Origin: a virus
DNA length: 28,917 nucleotides
Virus record (IMG/VR): IMGVR_UViG_3300035689_000064
Location: 1 to 28,917 of that record
Reading direction: 5' to 3' (one strand)
Shown piece after piece: positions 8,455-15,056 of this stretch (position 1 is the stretch's first letter; each line of letters opens with the position of its first letter). Below the pieces are notes generated by a model, which had not been told where the DNA came from, ran no database searches, and saw only the letters and a program-made list of their open reading frames with translations. A program made the position numbers and the translations under genes.

Positions 8455-10453
8455 CATTGACGAAATAAAGCAACGCATTGGAGCAACTCAAATAGAGATG
8501 GCCAAGTACGTTAAAATTGATCCCATTGAAAAGGAAGATAGAAAGGGATGGGTTAACTATGGTGAAGGCAATGCCTTCCCTCAATATTTGATAGAACTTT
8601 ACAATGAGTCACCAATACACGGAGCGTTGGTGAACTCTATTAGTTATATGATTGCAGGCCGTGAATTGACTGCATCAACTCCGCAAGCGGTGAAAGAGAT
8701 TAGCCGTTTGAATTTAGACTCAATAATCCATCCAACATCTTTAGATTTGAAGTTGCAAGGTGGCTTTTATTGGGAAATCATTTGGTCAATGGATAGAAGT
8801 ACCATCGCGCAGATAAACCATTTGCCATTTGAGAATTGCCGACTTGCGTGTAGTGATGAGGCAGATGATGTTGTTGGTGTGTGGTATTCGAGAGATTGGA
8901 CTGATACGAGAAAGAAAAAGAATACACCTCATTTCATTCCGATGTTCGATGTCAATACCAATGAAGCTGAGCCAAAACAAGTATTGTTCGTGCATAGCTT
9001 AATGGTAGGTAGTGAATACTATCCGAAACCTGATTACGTTGGTGCAATCAATGAGATTGAAAAGATGCGCCAACTTAGCGAGTATCAAGTTAACTTGATT
9101 CTTAACGGATTCTTTCCATCACTCATCGCATCTTTCAATAATGGCATCCCATCATTGGAAGAACAGCATATGATTAAGAACCAATTGCAAATGTCCATCC
9201 AAGGTTCTGAGAATGCAGGGAAAGTGTTGACATTCTTCAATGAAGAAAGAGACAGAGGTGTTGAGTTCACTCCATTTCCAGTGTCCGATATGGATAAGCA
9301 ATTCACTACGTTGGTTGATCAATCAATGGAGGCAATTCTTGTGAGCCATAGAGTAACATCTCCTTTGTTATTTGGTGTACGTGCAGGCGGTGGATTGGGT
9401 AGTAATACCGATGAGATGCAAACGGCAATGCGCATATTCCAACGTCAAGTAATTGAGCCATTTCAAAGACTAATTACAAGCGCAGTTGAAGAGGTGTTAG
9501 CTTCATTTGGTGTGTTTGCTAATGTCAAAATTGTACAGAATGATTTGTTCGCAGATGATACCGTAGTAGATGCAAGTGGTGCAGTAGCGCAACCAGTTGA
9601 TGTTGCAAGTCAAGCAATGAATGGAGCGCAAATTTCATCACTACTTGAAATCATTACACAAGCGACTGCTAATGTGTTGACTATTCCAAGTGCAAAGGCT
9701 GTATGTAAAACTGCATTCCCAACAATGACAGATATGCAAATCAATAATATATTTGATAACCTATCAACTGTTGCTATTGATCCTACTCAAGTAGTCCAAA
9801 AAAAAAAAGTTAAGTCAGAACACGAAAGCATTTCTAAAATCTGCTGTTCATCAGAACAAGATTTTACAGATGAAGAGGGAAGAATCTTCATTGATGAGTT
9901 AAAGTCGAAAGCTGAATATATTGATATTGAGGAATGGGAATTGATTAGTGAGGAAGATGTATTAGATCCTGAGAATGAATTGAACTATACCTCACAACTC
10001 TTTAACAAGATGCCATCAATGAATGATGCCAATGGTGGGGATAAGTCGCAATGGGGTGATGCAGGACTTTACAAATTACGTTATGCATATTCTCAAAATT
10101 TATCAGCTAACTCACGTGAATTTTGCGTTGAAATGGTAGGAATGTCAAAGGCAGGAGCGGTGTTTAGATATGAGGATATTGAAAATATGAGTGAGAAAGG
10201 AGTTAATGGAGATTTCGCACCAACTGGGGCATCAACTTATTCGATTTTCCGCTACCTCGGGGGGGCATTTTGCCATCATGTTTGGAAGCGTCAAATCTAT
10301 ATGAGAAAGAGAGATTCAAAAGGTAGAATTCTACCTAATGAAGGTCTTAAAAATGATAAAAGAGTAGCTAATAATCCGTTTGTTCCAAGAAAAGGAATCG
10401 AAGGAATTGCACCAATAAATAGACCAGGAAGAGGTTCACTTAAATACCAATAA
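8447..10453 (+). CDS. portal protein with C-terminal MuF-like domain
   Basis: The 668-residue protein is read from ATG 8447; an in-frame ATG at 8432 would add five residues and overlap the previous gene more. Residues 1-450 resemble phage portal proteins (YGEGNAFPQYLIELYNESPIHGALVN, the FYWEIIWS strand, and RVTSPLLFGVRAGGGLGSNTDEM). Portals form the dodecameric DNA channel. After residue 450 comes an A11-encoded KKK, an acidic linker (EEWELISEEDVLDPE), and a domain with SREFCVEMV, GDFAPTGASTYSIF and GGAFCHHVWKR. The spaced Cys/His set recalls the C-terminal part of MuF/SPP1 gp7-like head-morphogenesis proteins. The portal call is firm; the C-terminal domain identity is inferred. Confidence 0.8.
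   Translation: MANIDEIKQRIGATQIEMAKYVKIDPIEKEDRKGWVNYGEGNAFPQYLIELYNESPIHGALVNSISYMIAGRELTASTPQAVKEISRLNLDSIIHPTSLDLKLQGGFYWEIIWSMDRSTIAQINHLPFENCRLACSDEADDVVGVWYSRDWTDTRKKKNTPHFIPMFDVNTNEAEPKQVLFVHSLMVGSEYYPKPDYVGAINEIEKMRQLSEYQVNLILNGFFPSLIASFNNGIPSLEEQHMIKNQLQMSIQGSENAGKVLTFFNEERDRGVEFTPFPVSDMDKQFTTLVDQSMEAILVSHRVTSPLLFGVRAGGGLGSNTDEMQTAMRIFQRQVIEPFQRLITSAVEEVLASFGVFANVKIVQNDLFADDTVVDASGAVAQPVDVASQAMNGAQISSLLEIITQATANVLTIPSAKAVCKTAFPTMTDMQINNIFDNLSTVAIDPTQVVQKKKVKSEHESISKICCSSEQDFTDEEGRIFIDELKSKAEYIDIEEWELISEEDVLDPENELNYTSQLFNKMPSMNDANGGDKSQWGDAGLYKLRYAYSQNLSANSREFCVEMVGMSKAGAVFRYEDIENMSEKGVNGDFAPTGASTYSIFRYLGGAFCHHVWKRQIYMRKRDSKGRILPNEGLKNDKRVANNPFVPRKGIEGIAPINRPGRGSLKYQ
9798..9808 (+). 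other. A11 homopolymer at the portal domain boundary
   Basis: Eleven A residues encode the end of a Gln codon and three Lys codons exactly where the portal body meets the C-terminal domain. Slippage by +1 gives a stop (TAA 9812-9814) within a few codons; -1 gives about 30 further codons. It is a candidate slippage site for making portal with and without the C-terminal domain, or simply a sequencing-prone run. Confidence 0.4.
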
Positions 10454-10456
10454 AAA

Positions 10457-11032
10457 ATGCCAATACCACAAGAAATATTACTCATAAATGAGGAATACAT
10501 AAAGAAGTTCACTCCTTTAACCGATGCAGTTGATCCCAATTTAATCAGACCTGCCATCTATCTTGCGCAGGATAAGTATTTGACCAACTTTTTGGGGACA
10601 AATTTAACAGTAAGATTGAAGGACGATGTAGCAAATGGCACATTATCTGGAGACTACGAAACATTACTCAATGAGTACGTGCTGAAAGTAGTATTGTGGT
10701 GGACTATGGTGGAACTTTACCCATCTCTTTTGTATAAGCACGACAACGGAAACTTAGTGAGTAGACAAAGCGAGGACACAACGCCTGTAACTAAGTTCGA
10801 GATGGAGTCATTGAAAGAGGCTGCACGTCAAAACGCAAGATGGTATACAAAAAGAATGGTAGACTATTTGTGTTTTAATTCAACTTTATTTCCCGAGTAC
10901 ACCAACAATACTGACAACAACATTTTCCCTGATAGAAACCCATACGGAAAGAGCAACTTTTTAATATCTAATTCATATAGACAATGGCGCAACCAATGGT
11001 CAATAAGAGACTTTCTACCCCCATCGTATTAA
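10457..11032 (+). CDS. head-tail connector (DUF6712-like)
   Basis: This 191-residue protein begins 3 bases after the portal stop. It is mostly helical. The opening LINEEYIKKFTPLTDAVDPNLIRPAIYLAQD followed by YLTNFLGT, and the helix VLKVVLWWTMVELYPSL, match the DUF6712-type proteins found after portal genes in Bacteroidota phages. They are thought to be adaptor-like rings between portal and tail. The C-terminus is aromatic and Asn-rich. Position and fold class agree with a connector, though no experimental link is visible from sequence. Confidence 0.7.
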   Translation: MPIPQEILLINEEYIKKFTPLTDAVDPNLIRPAIYLAQDKYLTNFLGTNLTVRLKDDVANGTLSGDYETLLNEYVLKVVLWWTMVELYPSLLYKHDNGNLVSRQSEDTTPVTKFEMESLKEAARQNARWYTKRMVDYLCFNSTLFPEYTNNTDNNIFPDRNPYGKSNFLISNSYRQWRNQWSIRDFLPPSY

Positions 11033-11091
11033 AGCGAAAGGAGTATGAAAAACTATTAAAACAATACCTTAAAAAACAAGAAAAGAGATGA
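10984..11091 (+). CDS. small basic protein, 35 aa
   Basis: This short reading frame starts inside the connector gene and ends at an ATGA overlap with the holin start, which argues for translational coupling. The product (MAQPMVNKRLSTPIVLKRKE, then a Lys-rich helix) is strongly basic, with a probable amphipathic helix at the end. I do not recognise it. The tight overlap and the otherwise empty 55-base gap support it; its short length leaves doubt. Confidence 0.45.
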   Translation: MAQPMVNKRLSTPIVLKRKEYEKLLKQYLKKQEKR

Positions 11092-11495
11092 AAGTTAAGT
11101 TGTGGTTATTGGGTATTGCAACCGTCTTTTTGCCCATCAAAGAATTGATGATTACAATCGGTTTTTTGGTGGCTATGGATATGGTTGTTGGTATCTGGAA
11201 AGCTATCAAATTAGGTCAGCGCATCCGTTCACGCAGGATGAGTGATACCATCACAAAGTTGATGTTGTACCAAATCGCAATAGTTAGCGGATTTCTTATT
11301 GAGCAATATGTAATTGAGCAACTTATTCCCATCACTAAGTTAATAGCTACCGTAGTTGCAATCATTGAGTTCAAGTCAATTATTGAAAGTATTGAGTCAG
11401 TGACTGGAAAGGATTTGTGGAGTAAGATTAAAGCTATTATAGGTAGAAAGAGCGAAGATTTAACCGATGCAATGACGGATGGAAAAGGTAAGTAA
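11088..11495 (+). CDS. holin
   Basis: This 135-residue membrane protein lies directly before the endolysin. The N-terminus (VKLWLLGIATVFLPIKELM), then IGFLVAMDMVVGIWKAIK, a basic loop (GQRIRSRRM), MLYQIAIVSGFLIEQYVI and a fourth hydrophobic stretch (TKLIATVVAIIEF) give about four transmembrane segments. The DxxxGxxxA signature after the second helix is characteristic of the phage holin family often annotated in Bacteroidota phages. The hydrophilic C-terminus overlaps the endolysin start by 17 bases. The role would be to permeabilise the inner membrane at lysis. Confidence 0.8.
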   Translation: MKVKLWLLGIATVFLPIKELMITIGFLVAMDMVVGIWKAIKLGQRIRSRRMSDTITKLMLYQIAIVSGFLIEQYVIEQLIPITKLIATVVAIIEFKSIIESIESVTGKDLWSKIKAIIGRKSEDLTDAMTDGKGK

Positions 11496-11940
11496 GTATG
11501 TAAGTTACTTTGAAGTAACCCATAGCAACCAAGCTAAGGCATTGAAGATTGGGAATATCCCAAACGCTGAACAATTGGGGAATTTGAAGCTCGTATGTAC
11601 CAACATTTTTGATAAGGTGCGTGAGCATTTCGGAAAGCCCATTGGTATCTCATCAGGTTTCCGAAGCTATGAATTAAATCAACGCATAGGTGGGAGTAAG
11701 TCCAGTTTACATATGCAAGGTATGGCACTTGATATTGATGGGGATATTCACGGAGATATAAGCAATAAAGATATATTTGATTACATCAAAAAAAATTGTA
11801 CTTTTGACCAACTGATTTGGGAATTTGGAAGTGAGAACGCACCATCTTGGGTTCACGTAAGTTACAATAAGAATGGGAATAGAGGTCAAGTGTTACGTGC
11901 GGTCAAGAGTGGTGGTAGAACTGTTTACCAACCATTCTAA
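11479..11940 (+). CDS. endolysin, M15 peptidase
   Basis: This 153-residue protein has a complete zinc peptidase site of the M15 family (D-Ala-D-Ala carboxypeptidase-like): SGFRSYELN at 59-67, SSLHMQGMALDI with the S-x-H-x-x-G-x-A-x-D pattern (His78, Asp85), and WVHVSY with the third zinc ligand His126. No signal peptide or wall-binding domain is present, so it needs the upstream holin to reach peptidoglycan. It would cut peptide cross-links of the host wall. Length and motif spacing match stand-alone phage M15 lysins. Confidence 0.9.
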   Translation: MEKVSKYVSYFEVTHSNQAKALKIGNIPNAEQLGNLKLVCTNIFDKVREHFGKPIGISSGFRSYELNQRIGGSKSSLHMQGMALDIDGDIHGDISNKDIFDYIKKNCTFDQLIWEFGSENAPSWVHVSYNKNGNRGQVLRAVKSGGRTVYQPF

Positions 11941-11945
11941 AATAT

Positions 11946-12932
11946 ATGGCAGAAAGTCAAAAAACAAAAATCGCGCGTGAATTGCGTGAGCGTTTTCCAG
12001 ATACACCAACTTTAACGTTGGCTAAAAAGTTAAGCAAAGAACATTTCGAAACATTCTTGGGTGTTGAAGATGCGCGTCACGCACTGCGTAGGATTGAAGG
12101 AAAGACTGGTAAATACAGACCTGCCGACAAATCTTTTATAGTGGAGAATGATAGACCACGTAACCCATTCAAGTTGCCAAAGTCGTATGCAAAAGGTCGA
12201 AAGCATATTGACATCAAAGGCAAAAAGATTTTAATACTATCCGATATTCATATTCCATACCACGATATTGATGCGTTGTCAACTGCTATCCAGTGTGGTA
12301 TTGATGAAGGAGTAGACACGGTTGTATTAAATGGAGATGCATTAGACTGCCATATGATTTCTGACTTTGTCAAGGATCCAAAGAAACGTAAATTCAAGGA
12401 TGAACTTTACGCAATGCGGACTTTCATTTATGAGTTGAGGCAAACTTTTCCAGATGCTGAAATAATCTATAAAGAAGGCAACCACGAAGAACGCTACTGG
12501 CGTTATATGCGTGTGAAAGCACCCGAACTTTTTGATATAGATGCATTTGATTTCGCAAGTCTTTGCCATCTTGATAAGCACAACGTGCAATGGATTGAAG
12601 GCAAGAATAAATTAAACGTAGGCGGTCTATCAATATTTCACGGTCACGAATTCGGAAAGCAATTTATACCTTCTGTAAACGTTGCCAGAGGTCTATTCTT
12701 AAAGACCAAAGCAAATGCAATGTGCGGACATCATCATCAGACTGCTGAACACACTGAGCGTGATGTAAATGGCAAAGTTATCACGTGTTGGGGTGTTGGG
12801 TGTCTCTCTGAATTATCACCTGATTACAACCCATATAGTAAATACAATCACGGATTCGCTATAATAACTAAAGGCAATGGAAAAGAATTTCACGTTAAAA
12901 ATTATCGTATTAATCAAGGCAATATCTATTAG
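11946..12932 (+). CDS. metallophosphoesterase
   Basis: This 328-residue protein carries the calcineurin-like phosphoesterase motifs in order: DIHIPYHD (Asp100, His102), NGDALD (129-134), EGNHEERY (Asn179, His180), FHGHEFG (His232) and GHHHQ (261-265). Residues 1-60 form a helical, basic, probably HTH-like extension (FPDTPTLTLAKKLSKEHFE) that could bind DNA. The substrate is unknown; phage relatives may act on nucleic acids or nucleotides. It sits between the endolysin and the spanin-like pair, so it may be a lysis-cassette passenger. All metal ligands are intact. Confidence 0.85.
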   Translation: MAESQKTKIARELRERFPDTPTLTLAKKLSKEHFETFLGVEDARHALRRIEGKTGKYRPADKSFIVENDRPRNPFKLPKSYAKGRKHIDIKGKKILILSDIHIPYHDIDALSTAIQCGIDEGVDTVVLNGDALDCHMISDFVKDPKKRKFKDELYAMRTFIYELRQTFPDAEIIYKEGNHEERYWRYMRVKAPELFDIDAFDFASLCHLDKHNVQWIEGKNKLNVGGLSIFHGHEFGKQFIPSVNVARGLFLKTKANAMCGHHHQTAEHTERDVNGKVITCWGVGCLSELSPDYNPYSKYNHGFAIITKGNGKEFHVKNYRINQGNIY

Positions 12933-13191
12933 TATTGGTATTGCAATTGGTATATTGATATGTGAAAAAAACTATAAACCAATCACAAAATCGGTTTACC
13001 ATAACGATACAATTGTTGTATTAAAAGCAACAGTTGACACGCTGAAATTGGAACGCATTAAATTAAAGACCATTTATGAAAAGGACATTGATACTATCTA
13101 TCTTATGGATACTACTGCCATTGATAGCGCATACTCAAAAGCTATCGAACGACTCATCGAACTGGAGCAGGCTCGATTCTTTGCGAACTGA
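12877..13191 (+). CDS. inner-membrane spanin-like protein
   Basis: This 104-residue protein overlaps the phosphoesterase gene by 56 bases. It has one N-terminal transmembrane helix (about residues 7-29, ending GILICEK) followed by a charged, largely helical segment in which DT-x-x repeats recur (NDTIVV, VDTLKL, IDTIYL, MDTTAID). Topology matches an inner-membrane spanin (Rz-like) with a periplasmic rod. The next gene overlaps it by 116 bases in another frame and has a signal peptide, as in nested Rz/Rz1 pairs. There is no sequence motif diagnostic of spanins, so the call rests on topology and position. Confidence 0.5.
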   Translation: MEKNFTLKIIVLIKAISISIGIAIGILICEKNYKPITKSVYHNDTIVVLKATVDTLKLERIKLKTIYEKDIDTIYLMDTTAIDSAYSKAIERLIELEQARFFAN

Positions 13192-13450
13192 GCGCAGGTT
13201 AGTTGTGTTGGGTGTACGTTCACTTGATTACTACATTGAAGTTAATTCTAATTTAAGTAAGGAGAATCAGTCACTAACCAAGATGAATGCAGTTAATGAG
13301 TCATATATCGAACAATTAGAGGGATTAAATGAGGGATTAAGTGAGGAATTAAATGAGGGATTAAAGGCAAAAAAAAAGTGGCGTAATACCACTCTTTTAA
13401 TTGTTAGTGCGAATGTCATTTTTTTGACATCATTCTTTTTAAGTAGATAG
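13076..13450 (+). CDS. exported coiled-coil protein, second spanin-like member
   Basis: This 124-residue protein has an N-terminal signal peptide (MKRTLILSILWILLPLIAHT), a coiled coil containing four near-identical 4-residue units (EGLN, EGLS, EELN, EGLK) and a C-terminal transmembrane helix (LLIVSANVIFLTSFFL). It overlaps the preceding membrane protein out of frame. There is no lipobox Cys, so it is not a classical Rz1 lipoprotein; a unimolecular spanin-like arrangement is possible. It is the last gene of the rightward late block. Its end overlaps the convergent leftward gene by 35 bases and contains terminators for both strands. Confidence 0.5.
   Translation: MKRTLILSILWILLPLIAHTQKLSNDSSNWSRLDSLRTERRLVVLGVRSLDYYIEVNSNLSKENQSLTKMNAVNESYIEQLEGLNEGLSEELNEGLKAKKKWRNTTLLIVSANVIFLTSFFLSR
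13319..13366 (+). repeat. four 12-base tandem repeats in coding sequence
   Basis: GAGGGATTAAAT, GAGGGATTAAGT, GAGGAATTAAAT and GAGGGATTAAAG follow one another in frame. They encode four 4-residue units of a coiled coil. Near identity at DNA level implies recent duplication by slippage. Confidence 0.85.
13369..13394 (-). terminator. intrinsic terminator of the leftward block
   Basis: On the minus strand AGTGG (13393-13389), a 7-base loop and CCACT (13381-13377) are followed directly by nine T residues. It lies just past the stop of the last leftward gene, inside the coding sequence of the last rightward gene. Confidence 0.6.
13413..13440 (+). terminator. intrinsic terminator of the rightward late block
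   Basis: ATGTCA (13413-13418), a T6 loop and TGACAT (13425-13430) are followed by CATTCTTTTT. It lies within the last codons of the exported coiled-coil gene, just ahead of its stop at 13450, and overlaps the end of the convergent gene. Confidence 0.55.
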
Positions 13451-13625
13451 CAAAATCAAGAGCTTCTTCGTATGCGTGTTGCATCCATTCCTTTTCTGAT
13501 AGATTCGCATTATCTACCGTTGTGCCATACTTAGCCCTGCCCATTTTCTCACGTGAGATTAGGTCGCTAATAACCTCTTTGTAGATATCGGACTGGCAGT
13601 TATCAAAGTCGTGTGTGATATTCAT
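13416..13625 (-). CDS. conserved phage protein, MazG-like helical fold suspected
   Basis: This 69-residue protein is the last gene of the leftward block. It carries the pattern KMGRAKYGTTV, NANLSEKEWMQHAYEEALDFAIYLKR, which recurs in small phage proteins annotated as hypothetical or as nucleotide pyrophosphohydrolase-like. The acidic EE-x-x-D spacing in the last helix is reminiscent of MazG-type metal ligands, but the protein is too short for a full domain unless it oligomerises. The function is therefore only suspected. Its 3' end overlaps the convergent late gene by 35 bases. Confidence 0.65.
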   Translation of the reverse strand: MNITHDFDNCQSDIYKEVISDLISREKMGRAKYGTTVDNANLSEKEWMQHAYEEALDFAIYLKRMMSKK

Positions 13626-13628
13626 ATC

Positions 13629-13889
13629 TTAATAATTTTTGAATTTAGGTAAATCAAGTTTTTTAGTTACACCAATTAAATCACAGACTACCCACCAATC
13701 TTTACCTTTATTCATTTCAGCCATTAGACTCACACCCCACTCATCTTTACATAAAGAAAATCTATAAAAGTCTTCATATGTAGTATATTGTTTGATCCAA
13801 GGAATACTAAGTAATTGTTCCGTAGTTAAAAAATGATTTTCCAATGGTTCGCAAGATGAATAATTTGCGATATGTTGTTTTGCTATCAT
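13629..13889 (-). CDS. hypothetical protein, 86 aa
   Basis: I do not recognise the family. The product has several Trp and Cys residues and a segment WGVSLMAEMNKGKDWWVVCDL predicted to form beta strands. No membrane segment or signal peptide is seen. It lies in the leftward small-gene operon and its start overlaps the stop of the upstream gene by 4 bases (ATGA type at 13886-13889), so the two are translationally coupled. It is likely an accessory or host-takeover gene by location only. Confidence 0.6.
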   Translation of the reverse strand: MIAKQHIANYSSCEPLENHFLTTEQLLSIPWIKQYTTYEDFYRFSLCKDEWGVSLMAEMNKGKDWWVVCDLIGVTKKLDLPKFKNY

Positions 13890-14236
13890 AGTTTTACTTG
13901 CAATTTGGGTTGTGTTTGTTGTTGCGTACGGATATATTCCGTTAGTTCAGGTAACATCCAATATCCATATTCCGCCAAAACTGCTGTAAAATCGGACATT
14001 TGGCGAGTTATATCTGGTAGCATTGCACCGTCTGCATCCCACAAAGCTGTGATAGTCTTGCCGTGTTCACGTTGAATGGACTCATTTAAGCGTTTCAATA
14101 GCATCTTTGTTTGATGATTATAGAACCATTTAATATCCTCACATTCGTCACCTGCATAGATGGAGGCCTGCAACCACATAAGTAGGTTTAGCACCTTGAT
14201 TTTTTCAAGTTCGTCTTGAGTGATTTCTGTTTTCAT
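13886..14236 (-). CDS. hypothetical helical protein, 116 aa
   Basis: This is a predominantly alpha-helical protein (LEKIKVLNLLMWLQASIYAG, then LLKRLNESIQ, then SDFTAVLAEYGYWML). It has no motif I can assign and no membrane segment. It belongs to the operon that starts with the RNA ligase. Its start is 1 base from the upstream stop (14238) and its stop overlaps the next gene by 4 bases. Confidence 0.6.
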   Translation of the reverse strand: MKTEITQDELEKIKVLNLLMWLQASIYAGDECEDIKWFYNHQTKMLLKRLNESIQREHGKTITALWDADGAMLPDITRQMSDFTAVLAEYGYWMLPELTEYIRTQQQTQPKLQVKL

Positions 14237-14237
14237 T

Positions 14238-14399
14238 TTATTTAGTTTTATTTACGTGCCAGTACATATCGCACTCATTGTTTTTGAAGGGAACTACAGT
14301 AAAATAAGCTTGATAAAATTCATCTTCTTTTGCTGTGTATCTGTAGCAATTTTGCTTGATTGGGCAATTAGTGCCTTTGCATTTTGTGATGTCTGCCAT
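14238..14399 (-). CDS. small Cys-rich phage protein, 53 aa
   Basis: This short gene fills what would otherwise be a 200-base gap. The product begins MADITKCKGTNCPIKQNCYR and has a fourth Cys near the end (NNECDMYW). The pattern C-x4-C-P-x4-C-Y-R-(F/Y)-T-A-K followed by Y-x2-Y and a late Cys is a recurrent small-protein family in phages, probably zinc-binding, of unknown function. Flanking genes abut it closely (1 base downstream), and the conserved pattern makes it credible despite its size. Confidence 0.7.
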   Translation of the reverse strand: MADITKCKGTNCPIKQNCYRYTAKEDEFYQAYFTVVPFKNNECDMYWHVNKTK

Positions 14400-14448
14400 A
14401 GTTATTTATTTTTATTAGTTTCGTGTATTCCGATGTTATACGCAAGCA

Positions 14449-15003
14449 CTACCTACGTACTCCGAAATCAGATTTACGTAATTTACACATACGACCATCG
14501 GACTTATGATGAAATACAATTCCTTCAATATCATTTTCGGGATTAGATAAATATTTTTTTAAATATTCAAAAGAATCATCTTCTAAACTTAATCTATATT
14601 CTCCGTGTCTAATCAAAGCGTGTCCGTTAATTTTTTCTGGATTACCTTGTATTTTTTCGCCACAAAGTTCGTAAGTTCCATCAAGCCATTTTTCGTGTTT
14701 ATCGTATGCTTCAAAGAAATATTTATCTTCATTTTTACTTCTATCGCATTTTAACCAATGTGGATGATGTCCTGTTATTAAATCAGCTTCTTGACAAGGT
14801 ATTGCACCTTCAGGAACTTGACGTCCTTTTTTAACATCATAACGTTTGTAAATTTCTCCATTTATAATCGCAGTTGAAGTTCCATCGTATTTCCTTGTAG
14901 GTATTCCGTCGGTAAAAACCCATTCGTTTTCAGCATTTACTTCGTTGATTACTCTGCCCAAATCATGTGGGTCTTTCTTAAATAATGTGCTAATTTTTTT
15001 CAT
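14449..15003 (-). CDS. RNA ligase (DUF5565-type nucleotidyltransferase)
   Basis: This 184-residue protein has the signature motifs of covalent nucleotidyltransferases: motif I KYDGTS with the adenylated Lys38, motif IV EGIVFHH at 160-166 and motif V CKLRK at 173-177. An intermediate region (YELCGEKIQGNPEKINGH) fits motif III/IIIa. It is close in size to stand-alone adenylyltransferase domains and lacks a C-terminal extension. Known relatives join RNA ends or repair nicked RNA, often to counter host tRNA-cutting defences. It heads a small leftward operon with its own promoter at 15025-15056, just downstream of the terminase gene. Confidence 0.8.
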   Translation of the reverse strand: MKKISTLFKKDPHDLGRVINEVNAENEWVFTDGIPTRKYDGTSTAIINGEIYKRYDVKKGRQVPEGAIPCQEADLITGHHPHWLKCDRSKNEDKYFFEAYDKHEKWLDGTYELCGEKIQGNPEKINGHALIRHGEYRLSLEDDSFEYLKKYLSNPENDIEGIVFHHKSDGRMCKLRKSDFGVRR

Positions 15004-15024
15004 TTTTATTTAGTTATTAGATTT

Positions 15025-15056
15025 CAAATGTATTAAGCGAATGCGTATTTACCAAA
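15025..15056 (-). promoter_or_regulatory. Bacteroidota-type promoter for RNA-ligase operon
   Basis: On the minus strand: TTTG (15056-15053), a 20-base spacer, then TACATTTG (15032-15025), a perfect TAnnTTTG box. Transcription would begin near 15018, with the RNA-ligase ATG at 15003. The promoter straddles the end of the large-terminase gene. Confidence 0.7.

Noticed and set aside
13319-13366. Iteron-type origin or CRISPR array
   Set aside because: The repeats are only 12 bases, in frame, without spacers, and encode a coiled coil. No other repeat array was seen in the window.
14220-14546. Plus-strand open frame of 108 codons in the leftward small-gene operon
   Set aside because: It covers the antisense of the RNA-ligase 3' end and the Cys-rich mini-gene. 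The minus-strand genes are closely packed and carry conserved motifs, so this frame is a shadow.
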